Shown here: in pieces, positions 43,846 to 55,925 of the stretch | Numbering within the stretch: the first letter of the stretch is position 1 | How the letters are laid out: every line of letters starts with the position of its first letter | Source: Episyrphus balteatus | Lineage: Eukaryota > Arthropoda > Insecta > Diptera > Syrphidae | DNA length: 64,000 nucleotides | Reading direction: 5' to 3' | Assembly (NCBI RefSeq): GCF_945859705.1 | Contig: NC_079136.1 | Span: forward strand, 115,379,028 to 115,443,027 | Made by a program: the position numbers and the translations under genes | The notes under the pieces: model-generated | What the model saw: the letters and a program-made list of their open reading frames with translations, nothing else | Told to the model about the DNA's origin: nothing | Databases searched by the model: none

Positions 43846-46239
43846 CTACCTCGTCGTCTGTGTTCGGTTTTTGTTGGTATTTTGTTGCGATGGATTCGCT
43901 TTTGCGCACCTTATGCATATGTAGTCGTCGTCGGCTTTTATCTGACTTCGATTGAGACCAACGCAATACATGTGGAACCATTCGTTGCAGCCGCCATCAC
44001 ATTGCACCCAATCGACCTCACGGCCGGTGGGCTTGTGACAATTTTCTGCACGACACTCCTCCTCGTCGTCTTCTTGCTGTGCTTGTTGGGCACGTTGTGA
44101 GAGCTTTTTGTTGACGGCACGCTTCCGTTTCTTGGTATTGGTGGCACCACCTTTTGTCTGTGTTGGGGTATTGTTTTCTGTGTTGTCCTCTGTCGAAATT
44201 GTTGTTGTTGTTGTTTGTTTTGTTGGTTCCGATCGACGTCCGGCAATGGATTTCTTATTATTTGACTGTTGCAATTTATTTGGGGTGGCTGTTTTCTTCC
44301 TCGGCACCGGACACAGCGCCGCCGGATCTAGGGAACGCCGTTTTTTGATAGCATTCACCCCACCACTGCCACTACTGCTACTCGAATTATTATTTGTATG
44401 CTGGTGGACTAGACTGTCGTTGGATTCTTCTGAGGGGAAATTGAAAGTCTGTTGGTAGCGGGCGGCAAGGTCTGGTGAAGTATGTGGGTATGAGGCTTTT
44501 ATTAGGCGCCACAGTTCTTGCGACACATCTAGAGAGACTTCGAGTAGATCACCTTCCATCATAAGTTCTTCCATGGCTTCACATTCCATGTCAGTCAATT
44601 TGAGGGTGGCGAAATTCTTGGTGTTTTCTTCTTCTCCAAGCAAATTCTGGGAGGAGTCTTCATCGTCACTAAAGCCATCCAAATCGATTCGCAGCCGACC
44701 CTCGTCGTCGTCATCATCTTCGTCCTCGTCTTCATGGTCGAGATCTTCACCATCCGAGATGCTGGACTGTTTTTCCGGATGAGCTATTGTTTTTCTTTGT
44801 TGTTGTTGCAGGTGGTGATTTCGGCGTACTGGTTTTTCTTGTTTTGACTTTGTTCGTGTTATGGACTCTAGCACCGAGGCAATTTCTGGATTGGACAAGG
44901 CTTTTTGAGCGCGATCTTGCCAATGCATTGCACGCTCTGCTAGACATCTCAGTGCTTCATCTTCGGGCAATCGTATTGGTAGTTTCTGTAGTGAAACCAA
45001 CAATGGCAATATGGTCTCGAGGCGAGGCCTCTTCGATCGCACACACGATGAACACAAGAATTTCGGCTTAGTCAGATTGCCATTCAATGTTGGAGGAGGA
45101 GCTGGGCTACCCACTAGCGTTGGAGTGCTAGATGAAGATCTTGATTTTGATGATCCCTCCTTGACACAATCCTCATGAAACCAATCCTTGCACAGTTGAC
45201 AGTTAAACATTACACCATGGAACTTGCTATTACAAATACAGTAGTCATCTTTCAATGGATTCTTGCCCATATTCAAGCGTCGTAGTTCTCTCATATTTCG
45301 TATTTCCTTCTCTTCGGCAATCTTAAACGAATCTAGAATCTGTGTTGGATTCATGTCCTTTAAGAAGTCTGCTTCGAATGGTATTTTGCTATGTGAATCA
45401 ATAACAACTGGTTCGTCACGAGGCATAAGCACCTCGAGCAGGGTATAATACGTGTTCTTCTTGAGGAATGCCTTAGCTGTATTTTCTTTCCACTCCTTGG
45501 CACTCTTTAAATGTCCTTCCATGCGGAAGAGCTCTTCTAGTTGTATGGGAATGTTCCTGCCACGTTGCACAATCTCTTCGAGTGTATGGCAATAGGGAAA
45601 ATGATCATTTGCCTGCAACGCTTCCACCGATCTTAGCCATTCCTTTGCCTTTTTGATGGCATCTTTGAGAGCTCCATACGAAGCTAGCTGTCCATTGATT
45701 TCATCGCCACTTTTTAAGAACATTTCGATTTCTTGCAAATCATGTTGAACACTGCCACGGAAATATTTAGCTGCCATTTTTTCCCATGCATCCACTTGTC
45801 CCAAAATCTGTTGCAATAATCTCATTTCGTTATCAACAGCCGGATCACTGTCTAGATCTTGTCCGGTTAGCAAGAGATTCTTAATCTCGGCGCATGTCAT
45901 CTTGACTGTTGAATCGCGAAGCATTTCTGAGCGTTTGATCCATTTGATGGCCTTCAAACGACTACCCAGTTGAATAAGTTCCTGCATCTCGATCCGGAGT
46001 ACACATCCGTCGTCAACTAAGGTCTCAATGGCTTTTTCATCAGCCACGTCTAAGGGCTTGGCTAGCATGACCTTGGCTCGTGACACAAAATCTTTACCAA
46101 TAGCAAGAAGCTCTCGAACACTACGACCTTCTTCGATGATGCAGCAAAGATTGTCGATTTCTTGTGCGAATAATTCAAGCTCCTCCATTGTTAGCTTGTA
46201 TTGAGCGGCGTCAATTGAGTGGTCAAGTCGAGTTCGAAC
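43846..46239 (-). CDS. lid: lid coding exon 3: PLU-1 region, PHD2, PHD3
   Basis: Begins VRTRLDHS after a 99-bp intron. Holds the helical PLU-1 region, PHD2 (CICNSKF...CQLCKDWFHEDC), an acidic D/E run, a basic Asn/Thr-rich segment and PHD3 (DWVQCDGGCNEWFHMYC), the H3K4me3 reader of the family. Ends 19 residues after the last PHD cysteine. Confidence 0.94.
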   Translation of the reverse strand, partial: VRTRLDHSIDAAQYKLTMEELELFAQEIDNLCCIIEEGRSVRELLAIGKDFVSRAKVMLAKPLDVADEKAIETLVDDGCVLRIEMQELIQLGSRLKAIKWIKRSEMLRDSTVKMTCAEIKNLLLTGQDLDSDPAVDNEMRLLQQILGQVDAWEKMAAKYFRGSVQHDLQEIEMFLKSGDEINGQLASYGALKDAIKKAKEWLRSVEALQANDHFPYCHTLEEIVQRGRNIPIQLEELFRMEGHLKSAKEWKENTAKAFLKKNTYYTLLEVLMPRDEPVVIDSHSKIPFEADFLKDMNPTQILDSFKIAEEKEIRNMRELRRLNMGKNPLKDDYCICNSKFHGVMFNCQLCKDWFHEDCVKEGSSKSRSSSSTPTLVGSPAPPPTLNGNLTKPKFLCSSCVRSKRPRLETILPLLVSLQKLPIRLPEDEALRCLAERAMHWQDRAQKALSNPEIASVLESITRTKSKQEKPVRRNHHLQQQQRKTIAHPEKQSSISDGEDLDHEDEDEDDDDDEGRLRIDLDGFSDDEDSSQNLLGEEENTKNFATLKLTDMECEAMEELMMEGDLLEVSLDVSQELWRLIKASYPHTSPDLAARYQQTFNFPSEESNDSLVHQHTNNNSSSSSGSGGVNAIKKRRSLDPAALCPVPRKKTATPNKLQQSNNKKSIAGRRSEPTKQTTTTTISTEDNTENNTPTQTKGGATNTKKRKRAVNKKLSQRAQQAQQEDDEEECRAENCHKPTGREVDWVQCDGGCNEWFHMYCVGLNRSQIKADDDYICIRCAKANPSQQNTNKNRTQTTR

Positions 46240-49200
46240 CTGTTGGAGAACAATAAAAAAAAAAAAAACAAAAAAAAGGAAAAAGAGATTAAATTAAATC
46301 AAAAAAGATGCAAGCAAAGGAAATAACAATTAACTTACTTTGTTTATTCCCAATTGCTGTATAACAGTTACACATTTCTCTGCCTCTAAGACGGCAGCAT
46401 TCAAGCGATCAATCAACATAGAACTAGGGAACTTCTTTAGTTCGGCTTCCTTCGTGAGTTCTTGGAGTTCAGCCAAGGTTACGACTGTTGGTGTATTTGT
46501 ATCAATGATGTTGCGGCAACGCGATAACCATCTCTCGAAGCTCTGAGCTTTAGCTTTCAGTTTTTGCAACATCAACGGCATCTCATCTAATGTATAGCGA
46601 TACTGTAGAGTGTGCTTCTCTGCGGCACAGAAACACAAAGCTGTATAATGCCTCAAACAGACAATGGAACTTTTGCATTCGCAAGAGACCGCAGACAAGA
46701 AGCAAGTAGTATTGCATTCCAAACAATGGCGTTCATCATCTGGAATTAACTCGAAAGCTTTACGTTCGGCTCTAGTAACACCCCATTCAAGCAATGATTT
46801 GCGTAGTTTCTTCTCAGAGTCAACCATTTCGGCCATGTCAATGTAGCAGGCAGTTGCAATGCCAAAAGTAAGCTTATTCGGTTCCAAAGCCATTTTGCAA
46901 ACCAGTTCGTCATGCGAGAAAACACAGAAACGTCTCAGAATTGAGTAATGATTGACACATTCGCGACCCATTTTCAGCCAATCGGCTGGGGCAAAGTTAA
47001 CTGCTTCGGCGAAATTGTAGCCTTGATTGAATCCAGCATGATAGGCTCGTGGGAAAGTGATAACAAATTCACCAGCATTTTGATCGGTGCGAAAGACAGG
47101 AACACCATTGTTCATTAGAATATTTGGATTCATAATTGTGACCAATTGATGCAGTAAGTCAGGTTGTGAGGCAAATAATTCTGGAGCTGCTTTCTTCATA
47201 GTTTCTTCAAAAGCTTCAGCACACGATCCGGGAACTCCATACCAAGTTTTAGGTTCACCCCAATGAAGATAGTTGATGGAGTAACTCCAATGATCTTCAT
47301 TATGCCAGCAAAAAGCTGCAAAACACATTCCCACATACATCCAGGGGGCATTCATGCCACTGATATCGGCATTGATATGACCAAGTATTGAGTCCTCCAA
47401 CAAGGGAAGATTATTCAAATTCCATGGTGATTCAGCGTATTCCTGATCACTGGGTAGAAGATATAAAGAACTCTTTGTCGGGAAACCCGATCCATGGTCC
47501 ATGGTATGGAGATCAGCTCCATATTCAACTGTCACATCTTCATCAATCGACGAGACAATTCGCCAGAATTCTCGTTCAACCAAATCCGTTGACACCATGT
47601 GAACCGGTTTGCGGAAATAGTCTGCTTTAAATTGATCAGCCATTTCGCCGAATTGTTGGAGAGTGTACTCTCGCTCGGCTTGTTCAAAACCAAAAGCCTC
47701 TGTAGGCTTGCTCACCTCCTCGACCACACAGCGAGGACACAACCATTCGCCTTTGGGAATTGAACCCAATGCAGGAATCAAACAGAATGTGTGATAGCTA
47801 TCATCACATCCATCACAGAGCAGCATGTTCTCTTCGGAATCACCACGATTGCAAATGTGACAAATGTATTTCATTAGAGGATCGACCAATTCGGTGCCAC
47901 CTGTTTTTTTGCTTGCTGCTCCACCAGCAGCTATGTCGTTGAATGTGGCCATTAGATTGCGTTTGAAGTCTTCTTTTGTCTCGATATGGCCTGAGCCAGT
48001 CGATGATGATGTTGAAGAAGATGTTGTAGCTCCTAAGCCACATACTGCACCTTTGCCCAAGGCAAAACGTTTCGATCGACGAGCTGTTGTCTCATTCGGT
48101 GGGGTTATTTGTTGGCGCGATACTATCTCATGCGATTTATAGTCCTTGCCTGGAATTTTATAAATGTTTTCATATATCAATGGAAACGTTTATATGAGCA
48201 ATATAAAATAAGTCTGATAAAAGTATGAATATAATTGGGAAGTAGGAAAATGAAAGAATGTACAGCAGAAGTCATTTAAACCGTACATGGCAATTGTTTT
48301 TTTAAATGTTTTTACATAATAATAGTAGATTTTCATATTTAACCATTCATTAGGCGCATGTACATAACAGGTGATTATTTTTTTTATTTTTAAGTTAAGT
48401 AATTAATATTTAAAAATACTTATAATAAACAATTATCAACACAAATATTGTTTTTTACTTTATTCACTTACAATACGACAAGGAGCTTATAATATTTTTT
48501 ATTGGTAAATTTTGATATCTGAGGCTGAGCGGGCACCGAAAATAAAAAAATAAAAAAAAAAAACAAGTTTTCCAAGTTACATCGCTTTCAGTCTACCTAC
48601 CTTCGGCACTTACTTACATAGAGTACCAGCACATTAAGATGACGATACAATCCTTTATGGATTTAGAACTCAACCAACCAGGTTCTGCAGCCAGCTACTT
48701 CCAGTTTGGCAAAGTAAGTTGATTAAGTTCCCCTTCCCCTTGCGTTCGCCACCTTAGTTCAGGCCTTCCTTTTACTGCGCCATCCCTCTGAGTTGGAGTC
48801 GAAAGCTTACCAAGACGGATTTTTGTTGTCTGTGCGCTCCATATCACGTAGCCATCTCAGTAGCTGTACGTCGGTGTTGAGAGTTCTTTTTTGAGGGCAT
48901 CTATCGTTATGTCCTCATTAACCGTTTTTTGCATCAGAGGTATCGATAAGGTCTTTGCCGACAAAACGGAGCCCCGGGCATACACGAAAACTAAAGCTCG
49001 GTCGAAAGAAAGAGTAACCGATCAATTGAAACTTGGAATAATATTCTCTATTCGTAAGAAATGAGATGCTCCGAGTTTTCTTTTGTCTCGATATGCTCCA
49101 ACCATATACAAAAATAAGTCTTCTCAACATGTCCTATAGATTTTCGTTAGCCATTTTGTGTGAATTGTTCGAATGAACAATGCGACTTATATGCGCAGGA

Positions 49201-52200
49201 CACATAAAGCGTTCGAAAAGTGATGCAACTGCCAAAAGAGCCCTCGAATACAATCCAGATGAATCCGCAGAATTGAACACAAGTTGTAAGAAACTAGGCT
49301 GACTTGATAGACTTGTTGAGTAAGGTAAGTAAAACGTAACTAATGCTTTTTACAACATTTACCAAACTCCTTACCTTCCTTTTACCTCACTATCTTCTAG
49401 CGCAAAGGACCTACATTTGAATTGGAAATTAACACAAATAAGGTCAACATAGGTATTCCCATCGCAACTTGTAAACAAATGCTAAAACAAGATGCTGCAA
49501 GTAAAACAAACCTTGGAATAATATCCCCACATGCATAACGACTAAACAAATCTGGTCAGTACTACGAATCTGAAGCGCTCCAAATTTTTATTATTTCTAA
49601 GCTTATCACAAATCGGCTCCTTAATAGGTGTTATAACAGGATACTGTTTGATAGGCAACACGCCTTTAAATCCAAATGGTTCAACGACTTGGAAGAAAAG
49701 TCTTAGCGATAGCCAAGTTAACCTATCCTAACCCAATACTTACACAATACTTACTGTCGTAGTTGTTTGGAAGTAGAAAAAAAAAGACAGTCGTTCACTT
49801 TCTTTTTCCATGTCCTGCTCTGGGGAGGGAAATTTTCAGTGACATATGTAGATAAGCTCTCAGAATGCAACAAAGTGAATATAAAACTCTGTGAAAAAAA
49901 TGGCACCATGTAGCATTTTGTACTTATCATACAAATTGCCTTCTTCGCTATTAATGATAACACAACGCAAGTATTTCTATTGCATTCAGTAGCATAATGA
50001 ACAAAGAAATTTTAAGCCAGAAAGTTGAAGCCACAATACACCATTAAGACAATTAAGCACGGCGGCGCGCGGCGCAAAAATTAACACATGGGGATGTTTT
50101 TCATATAATGGTACTGGTCTTATAATATTTTGTAGTAAGCCCATAATGAACGCTCAAATTTATGTTGACATTATGATGGAAGTGCGCTGAATGGAATATG
50201 CCTCTCAAGTGGGTCCTGCAGCTGAATAATGATTATAAGCATACGAACAAATTAGCAAAAGATTTTTTCGCTTGAAATAGGGTTCAGGTTATGGAATTCC
50301 CGACTGAGTTGCAAGACCCGAACCCCATCGAAAATCTTTGAACAGATGTAAAAAAAAAACCGTATTATAAGCCAAGCCGAAAAACAATTTTTTGAAGTTG
50401 TGCAGGCTTCATGGAGAAATATTCCACTTCAGCGATGTCAAGCTTTAGTGGACTCTATGCAACGACGTTGCGCCGCTAGGGTGATAAGACCAAATATTAA
50501 TCAATTGATATAATTCCAAATCAAAAACTTATTGATTTTACCAAGAAATTTTTTGTTTTTACGAATTTCCAATGCTGGTATTTTTTTTTATTTTGATAAG
50601 CATAGCCTATTTAATTTTAGTTATAATAGTAAAGTGTTTACGTTTTTGATTACCTACTTTAACTTCACTTCTGTTATTAATATATAAAATAAAATTCTAA
50701 TTATTCATTGTTCAAAAAATCTTTTATTTAAAACTACAATAAGTAGTTGGTGCTATTTTTTTCACACAGCTTGTATTGGAAAGCTGGTCCCATTTCAATT
50801 TCATCCATTTTTGACTATAAAAAACCATACAACCAAGTTTCGATCCATTGAAGTCGGTTTTTTGTTTTTTTTTTTTTTTATAAAAAAGAATTATTGTTTT
50901 TAACCTTCCTTTAATCATACAAATTTTTTTATCACTCAAGGGTTCATGAGTTTCTGTATAAAAACGGCGAATTCCGAACTTATTTAGCCATCAAGTGAGT
51001 TGGCATGTGACCACCATTTTACCTATCTTCCTAGAAGTTCCATATGTTTGAACTCACTGCCCCCAATTTAAGCTTGGTTATATACCTACAGTACTACTAA
51101 GTAATAGTAGAAACCAAACGTTTGACATCATTATTTTCGATTTGTTAACACTTGTGAGGCAATAGGAGCCAATTCTGTAGAAGTCATCAAGAGTTGTTAG
51201 ATTTTAGTTTATTTTTTTTGTTTCATAGGCAGATTCTATAGTAGGTATTTCTGTAGGAGCAGAATGTTTTGCTTGTCAAGAAAGACCATAGAAAGACATA
51301 AAAAGACGACGACTTTTATTCTGACTAAGTGACTTACGGCCAATTTCTTCACAAAAGTAACAAGTCAGCTTAGTACCCGACCTAGCTAGACCAGGTACTA
51401 GTACTAGTACTCGGTCCTAATGAAAAGTTAGGACCCGAGCATTTCTTCACACATATAGGACCCGATCTAAATTCACAAGAGAGTCCTAAGAACTAATACG
51501 TATAAAACTGGTCTAACTGTCATTCTGACTATATTTTGATAAATGAAAATTTTTATTTTGAAAAGAAAAAGAATAAAAAAGAAAAAAAGAAAAAAGTATA
51601 AAATAATAAAAAAGAAAAAATAATGTGATGAAACTAACAAGAAACCAACAAGAAAAAAAATTCAATGAGTTTTGTCAAGAATACATTCATGAATGCTGAA
51701 TATCTGGTAAATGTAGACGAGGCTAAGAAACGCGGATCCGTCGATTTTAATGCAGCAGATCCATCTTAAGTTAAAGAGAGTTTTTTTTATAGACTTTTGC
51801 AACATAAATGTATTTTAATAAAAATAAAATAAAAAGACAAGTTTAAAAAACGCAGTCTTGTGATTATGTCTTTTTCTATTATAATGCGACTAGCATTATT
51901 TTATCATGGCATGTTGGCGAGCACGAGACAGCCGTAGGTTTTCTGACCACACGTTTCAAGACGTTGGTGTAAATTTAATTGTTAATGGCTTTCCGCAATA
52001 TCCATAAACAGAATTCTTAAAGCAAGCATATTTTGTGCTGGAAGTTGGATGTCGGGTGTCGAGAAATGTAAATGTAGAATGTCTATGTAAAGAGGGCCTT
52101 TCCAGATTTAATTGTATTTTTTCGAAAGAATGAGAAATGTAGAAATACTTCTTTACTAAGCAGTGTACATTTGTTTGTTCTTCCCGTTCTGGCATAGCAT

Positions 52201-54016
52201 TTGCCATTTTTGTTAAATATTAAAAAAAAATCAAGTCATTAAAATCTCCCAAAATGCTTGTCAAGCGAAACAACACTCAAAAAATTGAAAAAAAAAACTG
52301 CAATACCTCTTAAAAAATGAAATTCATTGCTTTGATTTCAGTATTACTGCCGCTAGACTACCGATTTTGAGGTCCTAAATATTACCGAGTCCTAACTAAT
52401 ACTCGGTACCAATTTGACAGTCCTATAGCTTAGTACTTGTGTGAAGAAATCACTTGGTACCGATTTGAGTACTAACGATTGGTATAATAACCTAATTTTG
52501 AGGAGCTAGCTAGTACCGAGTCCTAACTAGTACTCGGTCCTATATTGACAGTTCTAGGATTTAGAACCTGAGTGAAGAAATGAGTTGATACCGATTTGAG
52601 TACTAACTTTAGGACTAGGACCGGTATTAGCGCTAGGACTCTGTGAAGAAATCGGCCGTTAAAGAATTTATTTCTAATCTAAGACAAATGATGTCTTGAC
52701 AGTCTCACTTGACCCAAGCCAATAAATAAAGTTCTCCCAATTCCAATTGAAAATCAACATCACTAGAAGCTTCCATATGTTTGCACTCACGATACCCCCG
52801 ATAAAAAGAACTACCCAACCAATAAATAATTTATCTATTTACAAATTTATAATCTTGTTTAATTTATTATATAATGTATTATCAAAAAGCATATGGTTTT
52901 GTTTTTTGCCTTTTTTTTGTTTAGAAAAAAATAAAAAAAAAACCGCAACAAACAAAAAAAAAATCTAATTATGACGTAATAAAAAAAATTAAAAAAAAAA
53001 TATATATACATAAAATTTAACTTACAATCATCTTGTCCAGCTGCATCTGCATCCAATTTCATATCAATTATCTTTCCCGATGTATAAACATTATACGGAT
53101 GCAGCAATCTCTCATAATGCATTCTCAATGTTGCTCCAACACTCTTACTCGACGGATAAGACATTCGATTAGCAACTTTTGCCCATTTTCTTTCCCTAGT
53201 TGCTTGTTCCATTCCACCTTCCTCTTGTACAATTCTATGCAATGAATATAAATCCAATGCTTTCCTTTCAACCATTGGAATCTTTAATGAAGCACCTTGT
53301 AATTCCCAAAATTTTGCAATTTGATCAAGGAAATTTAATTTAACACGTGTCTTTGCTTCCAACTCATTTAAACGCTGAACGCGCGGAGTAAATTTAAGTT
53401 TATCAACATCCACTGCAAATGGTGGACGCCATTCAGCTGGTGGTAAGATTTTAGCTATCCCACATTTCTCAGCTATAGGTCGAATTTTTGAAATGTAAGC
53501 TAAAGGATTACGAAATTCGTCGGTAGTCGGACGAAAGACTGGACATTCACGTGGTGTATCAAAGTGAAATTCTTCGTTTTTATTTTGAGAGAAGGTCGAC
53601 GAGGAATGTGGTTGGGTATGGGAAGAGGGTTTGTTGCTACTGTTTCTAACAAATTGCTGTTTCTTTTTGGAGGATTCTTCAAGATTTGTCGATGCAGATG
53701 ACGATCCATTTGTGGAAACTATATTTGGATTGTTTGAAAGGGATATATTATTGGAATCGGAGGCAGATGTCATAGTCGTCGCCGAGGTGGTATTTGTCGT
53801 AGAGGACAGACGTTCGTTCTTTTTGTCACTGCCACTATTCGATTGGGACGTTCGAGTCCTCAATCGTCTCTGTGGTGTTCCATTTGTGTTTGTTGTTGTT
53901 GTTGGGGAGCCCCCCACAAACACATTTACACCACCACCAACTCCTGACGACGCTGTCGCTGAGGAAGTTGATGATGATGAAACTTCTGCTGCTGCTTTGT
54001 TAGCTTTCGTCGACAT
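43846..54016 (-). CDS. lid: Histone H3K4 demethylase KDM5 / Little imaginal discs (3 coding exons)
   Basis: Fe(II)/2-oxoglutarate-dependent demethylase of H3K4me3/me2, a nuclear transcription regulator. Exons: 54016-53026, 48149-46339, 46239-43846. GT-AG junctions and phases agree, giving 1731 residues, close to the Drosophila protein (about 1840). Domain order: JmjN about 157-198, ARID about 221-310, PHD1 about 424-475, JmjC about 585-725 with Fe ligands His613, Glu615 and His701, C5HC2 zinc finger about 806-860, PLU-1 region, PHD2 about 1267-1333, PHD3 about 1663-1712. All key residues are intact. Start: of two in-frame ATGs (54025 and 54016) the second has an A at -3 and matches the fly N-terminus (MSTK versus MSAK), so I prefer it. 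Long low-complexity, acidic and Asn/Thr-rich stretches lie between domains. Upstream untranslated exons are not identified. The single Drosophila family member makes orthology secure. Confidence 0.96.
46339..48149 (-). CDS. lid: lid coding exon 2: PHD1, JmjC, C5HC2
   Basis: Acceptor TTCCAG|GC completes the Cys codon. Contains CHICNRGD...CDGC (PHD1, reader of unmodified H3 tail in this family), CWHNEDHWSYSINY and FPRAYHAGFNQG (JmjC), and HCLECNTTCFLS (C5HC2). Ends AAA|GTAAGT. Confidence 0.96.
49430..49860 (+). pseudogene. Non-LTR retrotransposon (LINE) RNase H/C-terminal relic
   Basis: Plus-strand frames, with frameshifts, read a 'TKQIW' stretch, LIGVITGYCLIGN, CRSCLEVEKK and then HFLFPCPALGREI. 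This matches the end of jockey/R1/I-like LINE polyproteins (...GVLTGHCLIGRHA...CRSCxEEEExxEHxLCxCPAL). The reading frame is interrupted more than once, so it is inactive. Confidence 0.65.
50086..50510 (+). pseudogene. Tc1-like transposase C-terminal relic
   Basis: Frames read TWGCFSYNGTGLI, PIMNAQIYVDIMM, WVLQLNNDYKHTNKLAKDFF, ENRVQVMEFP then DPNPIENL, KPSRKT and SMQRRCAA-like ends. This is the DDE catalytic half of a Tc1 transposase. The second catalytic Asp (DNDPKHT) is changed to Asn, and several stops and frameshifts occur, so it is dead. The final Glu of the triad (NPIENL) remains. Confidence 0.8.
51337..52658. mobile_element. 1.3-kb PIF/Harbinger-type element with TTA flanks
   Basis: Ends CGGCCAATTTCTTCACA and TGTGAAGAAATCGGCCG, flanked by TTA (51334-51336, 52659-52661). 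Subterminal repeats of AGTACTCGGTCCTA/TAGGACCGAGTACT occur at both ends (51390-51480, 52370-52620). An 83-codon minus-strand frame from 52207 is unrecognised; no transposase found. Confidence 0.75.
53026..54016 (-). CDS. lid: lid coding exon 1: JmjN and ARID
   Basis: Ser/Thr/Asn-rich head, then FSQNKNEEFHF leading into ECPVF (JmjN) and NFLDQIAKFWELQG (ARID). The exon ends one base into a Cys codon at donor T|GTAAGT. Confidence 0.95.
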
Positions 54017-55310
54017 TTTTCTCATTTGGAAATAGTTTTTTAAATATTTTTTTTTTTTACAAAAATTTTCCTTCTAATTTTATTCAAGTTTTTTTTTTTC
54101 ATTCATTCATTTGACTTAATCTTTCTAGTCTACATAGTTTTTTTTTTATCAATTTGTGTGCAATATTGGTTTTATAATAACTTTGACGACGTAAAATTGT
54201 GAGGGCATAATTTTGCCAACAACTTTTTTCCTTGGGAAATGGCCTCTTCGAGTAAAAAATAAAAAAGAAATTTTGTGAAAAACTTGTCTCGTTTTTTTTT
54301 TTTTTCTTTTTATTTAATCACACTCAGGTGGACCCAGTGTATTACAGTGGACCGAGAGAGGGTTGTGAAAATTATTTAAAAAAAAATTAGGAAAATCTTA
54401 AAAAAATTCTCACTTGATTTTCAACTGTTTTTGGGAAAGTTCTCGTGTCGAGATTTTGATAGTTTTTTTAGGGTTTTTTTTTTTGTGCAATTGCAATTTT
54501 CTGTTTTTTTTTTTTTATTTTTCTTCATCAACTTTTTCTTTCTTTTGTTTTACAAAAGGGATATCATCGAGTAGCACTTTGAGAGCTCTTTTTATTTTTT
54601 TAAGCCAAGGCGCGAGGGCTGGAGAGATTTTTACTTGACTACGACTTTTTTTTTTGTAAATTATACGAAATTTCTTATTTGATTTTGTGATTTCGTCGAT
54701 TTCGTAAAGAACCTAATTTTTTTTTTTTTTGTAATAGTATTTTCTTCGTCTTTTTTCTATTTTTGTAAATAAATTCTTCACATATTTTTTCTGTAATTGT
54801 TTTTGTTTTTTAAATTCATTGTGGGAATTGGTAGGTTTTTTTGCGATATTTTAAAGTTTTGCTTAATAAATTTATATGTGGATATTATAAAAAAAAAATT
54901 ATTATTCACATAAAAAATTCACTCCTCCATTCTTCGTCGCGATACAACACCACAAATAAAAATTTATTAAAAAAAAAAAAAAAAACACTCAAAGTATTTT
55001 TTTTTTTCGTACAGTAAAAATGGAATTATGGCGCATGTTCGTGGGGTGAGTGCGTTCAGTGAAGGTTTTTGCTATAAAAAAGTGATGGTTTTTTAGTACT
55101 TGGAGGGAGAGAGCTTTTTTTTTGGAGCTTTTGGTTTATGGAGATATAGGGTGGCATGAAATTTATTATAATATTCGATAGGGATTTACATTTGGCGATT
55201 AAAAAAAATAATCGCCGACGATTTTTGCTATTTTTGAAATTTTTTGTGATTTTTCACTCATCTGCGAAATTCGGTATTTTTTCTGAGACAAGAAAAAAAT
55301 TGTCATTGAC
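54017..55310 (-). promoter_or_regulatory. lid: lid 5' UTR/promoter region
   Basis: Upstream of the lid start codon: polypyrimidine-rich, AT-rich sequence without coding features. A small GC-richer patch at 54600-54625 may mark a start region, but no core promoter element could be assigned. Confidence 0.35.
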
Positions 55311-55313
55311 TAA

Positions 55314-55523
55314 GGGCCAGTTGTACAAATATTTAATCCGTGGTTCAGTAACTTTTATCTTCTGAAATCGGTGGTAAGGTTCCGGTTTAGCACTGGTGCA
55401 TGGTCCACATATGTAAAAATAGCCACATCCATGCTTGATCCGAGGTTGACCCGCAGCTAATCCACCGAAATCGGTGGGTTAAATTTTTGATCCGAGGCTG
55501 AACCACGTTTGTACAACTGGCCC
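55314..55523. repeat. 210-bp MITE with TAA flanks
   Basis: GGGCCAGTTGTACAAA at the left end and its complement at the right, TAA on both sides (55311-55313, 55524-55526). Immediately followed by a second partial copy from 55527. Confidence 0.8.
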
Positions 55524-55526
55524 TAA

Positions 55527-55590
55527 GGGCCAGTTGTACAAATATTTAATCCGTGGTTCAGCAACTCCCAAGAAACAATTTGGCTTGCAT
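55527..55590. repeat. Partial second copy of the GGGCCAGTTG MITE
   Basis: Repeats GGGCCAGTTGTACAAATATT and CCGTGGTTCAGCAACT, sharing the TAA with the first copy; the rest is missing. Confidence 0.7.
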
Positions 55591-55597
55591 AAAGCCA

Positions 55598-55828
55598 TAA
55601 CTACAATGACCTAAAAAGTGAAAAAGTGGGAAATTTACAAAAGTAAAAAATTTTTATTTCTTTCTAGCGCTATTTGTTTCTGGAAAAAACTACAAAAATT
55701 GTTTTTGTAACCAAAAAATAAGCTTTCTGCATCATTGTTTTTAATTTTGTGGTCAGAAAAACTGTCACAAAATGCGTTTGAAAATTTTCACTTTTTGACT
55801 TTTTGCAAAAAGTGGCCGTTGTAGTTAT
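55598..55828. repeat. MITE 'TAACTACAA', copy 2 of the CTTAACTACATT family
   Basis: Core AATAAGCTTTCTGCATCA and TIR tips match 17977-18206. Confidence 0.7.
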
Positions 55829-55925
55829 ACATTAAGGTCCATTTCTTTCGATTCGACAAGCTATAGTTTGTATAGGTTTAGTTTAAGGCTTGATAACGCA
55901 AGTCAACCATTTTGAAAAGAAAGGA

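Larger units (their letters stand above)
48150..53025 (-). other. lid: lid 4.9-kb intron
   Basis: Separates the ARID exon from the PHD1/JmjC exon. Carries LINE, Tc1-like and Harbinger-like remnants on the opposite strand and otherwise AT-rich sequence. The part 49140-49330 looks like another decayed retroelement C-terminus but is too broken to call. Confidence 0.7.

Noticed and set aside
44108..44458. Plus-strand frames across the lid exons
   Set aside because: Shadows of the lid coding strand.
49140..49330. Possible second LINE C-terminus (AKRALEYNPDES-like translation)
   Set aside because: Too short and frameshifted to assign a family; kept only as a comment in the intron entry.
55156..55365. 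69-codon plus-strand frame starting MKFIIIF, resembling a signal peptide
   Set aside because: The hydrophobic start is short, the rest is Lys/Phe-rich and runs into a MITE; no cysteine pattern or splice signal.
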